Origin: an uncultured Faecalibacterium sp.
Lineage (GTDB): Bacteria; Bacillota; Clostridia; Oscillospirales; Ruminococcaceae
DNA: 31,943 bases
Reading direction: 5' to 3'
Assembly (NCBI GenBank): GCA_934518555.1
Contig: CAKSXW010000017.1
Location: forward strand, 1-31,943
Shown: positions 30,774 to 31,943 of the stretch, in pieces
Layout: each line of letters opens with the position of its first letter
How positions within the stretch are numbered: position 1 is the first letter of the stretch
Translations under genes and position numbers: made by a program
The notes under the pieces: generated by a model
What the model was told of the DNA's origin: nothing
The model's database searches: none
Seen by the model: the letters and a program-made list of their open reading frames with translations, nothing else

Positions 30774-31943
30774 TTATGCCAGGATGGGCTCAATGGCAGC
30801 AGCCAGAGCATCCTTCTGGGCCTGAGCCTCGGCCAGGTCCTTGCCCAGAGTGGTAAAGTAGGTCTTGATCTTGGGCTCGGTGCCGGAGGGGCGCACCACC
30901 ACGGTAGCACCATTTTCCAGGCTGTAGATCAGCACGTTGGCAGCAGGCAGGCCGGTCTCCTCGGGCTTCTTGTAGTCGGTGACCTTGACCACCTTGTGGC
31001 CAGCCAACTCCACAGGGGGCTGGTCACGCAGCTTCTGCATGATGGAAGCCATCTTCTCCATGCCGGTAAGGCCGGGGAACTCAAAGCTGTCCACCTTGTT
31101 CAGGTAGCGGCCGTACTGGGCGTAGATCTCCTCCAGGCGCTGCTTGATGGAGGAACCGATGCTGCGGTAGTAAGCAGCCATCTCGCAGATCAGCATGGAG
31201 CCGATGACGGCGTCCTTATCCCGGACATAGGGGCCAGCCAGGTAGCCGTAGCTCTCCTCAAAGCCGAAGATGAAGCGGTCCACTTCCCCGGCAGCTTCCA
31301 GGTTGGCGATCTGATCACCGATCCACTTGAAGCCGGTCAGCACGTTCCGCATCTCCACGCCGTAGTGGGCGGCAATGGCGTCAGCCAGCGGAGTGGACAC
31401 GATGGACTTGACTGCCACCGGGTTCTTGGGCATGGTGCCCTTCTCGATGCGGCCAGCGCAGATGTAATCCAGCAGCAGGGCACCCATCTCGTTGCCGGAC
31501 ACCAGCTCGTAGCTGCCGTCGGGGCACTTCATGGCAATGCCCACACGGTCGGCGTCAGGGTCGGTAGCCAGCATCAGGTCGGCGCCGGTCTTGGTAGCCA
31601 GCTCCAGGCCCAGCTTCAGGGCGTCCAGGATCTCCGGGTTGGGGTAAGAGCAGGTGGTAAAGTAACCGTTGGGGTACTCCTGCTCCGGCACGATGGTGAT
31701 GTCGGTGATGCCCATGTCGTTCAGCACATGGGTCACAGGCACCAGACCGGAACCGTTCAGGGGGCTGTACACCAGCTTCAGGCCAGCGGTCTTGCACAGA
31801 CCCGGCCGCACCTGACGGGCCTCGATGGCGTCGTACAGGGCCTTTTTGCAGTCGTCGCCCACAAAGCGGATCAGGCCGTTCTCCACGCCCTCGGCAAAGG
31901 AGATGTACTTGGCACCGGTGAGCACGTCGGTCTTCTGGATCTC
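30774..31943 (-). CDS. Phosphoglucomutase/phosphomannomutase, partial (N-terminus outside the window)
   Basis: 389 residues of the C-terminal part; the frame is open to the window edge. The metal-binding loop ATDPDADRVGI, the sugar-binding FGFEESYGYLAG and the phosphate-binding VRPSGTEPKIKTYF identify the alpha-D-phosphohexomutase family. The phosphoserine loop lies upstream, beyond the window. The FEESYGY form and long C-terminal part fit the Firmicute PgcA-type glucose phosphomutase (about 560-580 residues in full), linking glucose-6-phosphate to glucose-1-phosphate. The first codon available as a start within the window (GTG at 31925) is internal and should not be used. Confidence 0.94.
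   Translation of the reverse strand, partial: EIQKTDVLTGAKYISFAEGVENGLIRFVGDDCKKALYDAIEARQVRPGLCKTAGLKLVYSPLNGSGLVPVTHVLNDMGITDITIVPEQEYPNGYFTTCSYPNPEILDALKLGLELATKTGADLMLATDPDADRVGIAMKCPDGSYELVSGNEMGALLLDYICAGRIEKGTMPKNPVAVKSIVSTPLADAIAAHYGVEMRNVLTGFKWIGDQIANLEAAGEVDRFIFGFEESYGYLAGPYVRDKDAVIGSMLICEMAAYYRSIGSSIKQRLEEIYAQYGRYLNKVDSFEFPGLTGMEKMASIMQKLRDQPPVELAGHKVVKVTDYKKPEETGLPAANVLIYSLENGATVVVRPSGTEPKIKTYFTTLGKDLAEAQAQKDALAAAIEPILA

Noticed and set aside
1..31943. CRISPR arrays, insertion sequences, integrases, rRNA
   Set aside because: No regularly spaced direct repeats, transposase or integrase motifs or rRNA stretches were seen. The tRNA-Asn is a possible integration site, but no attachment-site duplication was found.

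Overview
The window is 31.9 kb of GC-rich, gene-dense DNA from a low-redundancy Clostridia-type Firmicute. I infer the Oscillospiraceae/Ruminococcaceae (Faecalibacterium–Gemmiger–Subdoligranulum-like) lineage. The grounds are the yabN/O/P/Q–divIC–yabR gene order, a glmS ribozyme, hemZ, cdaA–cdaR, an ispDF fusion and a C39-peptidase exporter. Genus-level placement is inference only. Almost all long antisense open frames are GC-driven shadows and are left out.

Region 1 (1-7020, plus strand). A tRNA-Asn (its first two bases lie outside the window) with its own terminator is followed by a five-gene secretion operon that has a strong extended -10 promoter and a leader of about 200 nt. The genes are a peptidase-containing ABC exporter (C39-TMD-NBD), a 151-residue protein with a textbook double-glycine leader, a stand-alone GyrI-like effector-binding protein, an HlyD-type adaptor, and an Ig-like (Big_2) surface protein with signal peptide and C-terminal membrane anchor. 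A strong bidirectional terminator closes it. The precursor gene carries highly-expressed-gene codon bias, is bracketed by two palindromes with the same 14-bp core, and is separated from the adaptor genes by about 400 nt of dense RNA-hairpin potential. This is the best candidate for a poorly described system: a dedicated export line for an unusually large double-glycine protein.

Region 2 (7096-10931, minus strand). glmS is preceded by a recognisable glmS ribozyme and a strong promoter. Upstream lies a two-gene unit: a DUF5685-like protein and a polytopic membrane protein.

Region 3 (10967-16078, minus strand). The cluster equivalent to Bacillus yabN-yabO-yabP-yabQ-divIC-yabR appears here as mazG-hup-rqcP-yabP-yabQ-divIC-S1 protein, followed by a THUMP-domain RNA methyltransferase. 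A small zinc-ribbon protein with its own promoter and terminator sits upstream.

Region 4 (16157-30494, minus strand). A run of eleven genes with gaps of 0-21 nt or overlaps lies downstream of one good promoter: ispDF, cdaA, cdaR, an FAD oxidoreductase, an XpaC-like protein, recJ, rel, dtd, an MBL hydrolase, hemZ and a uridine-kinase-like enzyme. It places the c-di-AMP synthase and the (p)ppGpp synthetase/hydrolase in one apparent transcription unit.

Region 5 (30495-31943). A hairpin-rich intergenic repeat-like element of about 180 bp is followed by the terminator and 3' portion of a phosphohexomutase gene that runs off the window.

Five of the six promoters I could identify have a TTGCAN -35 box, and all six have exactly 17 bp to the -10 box.
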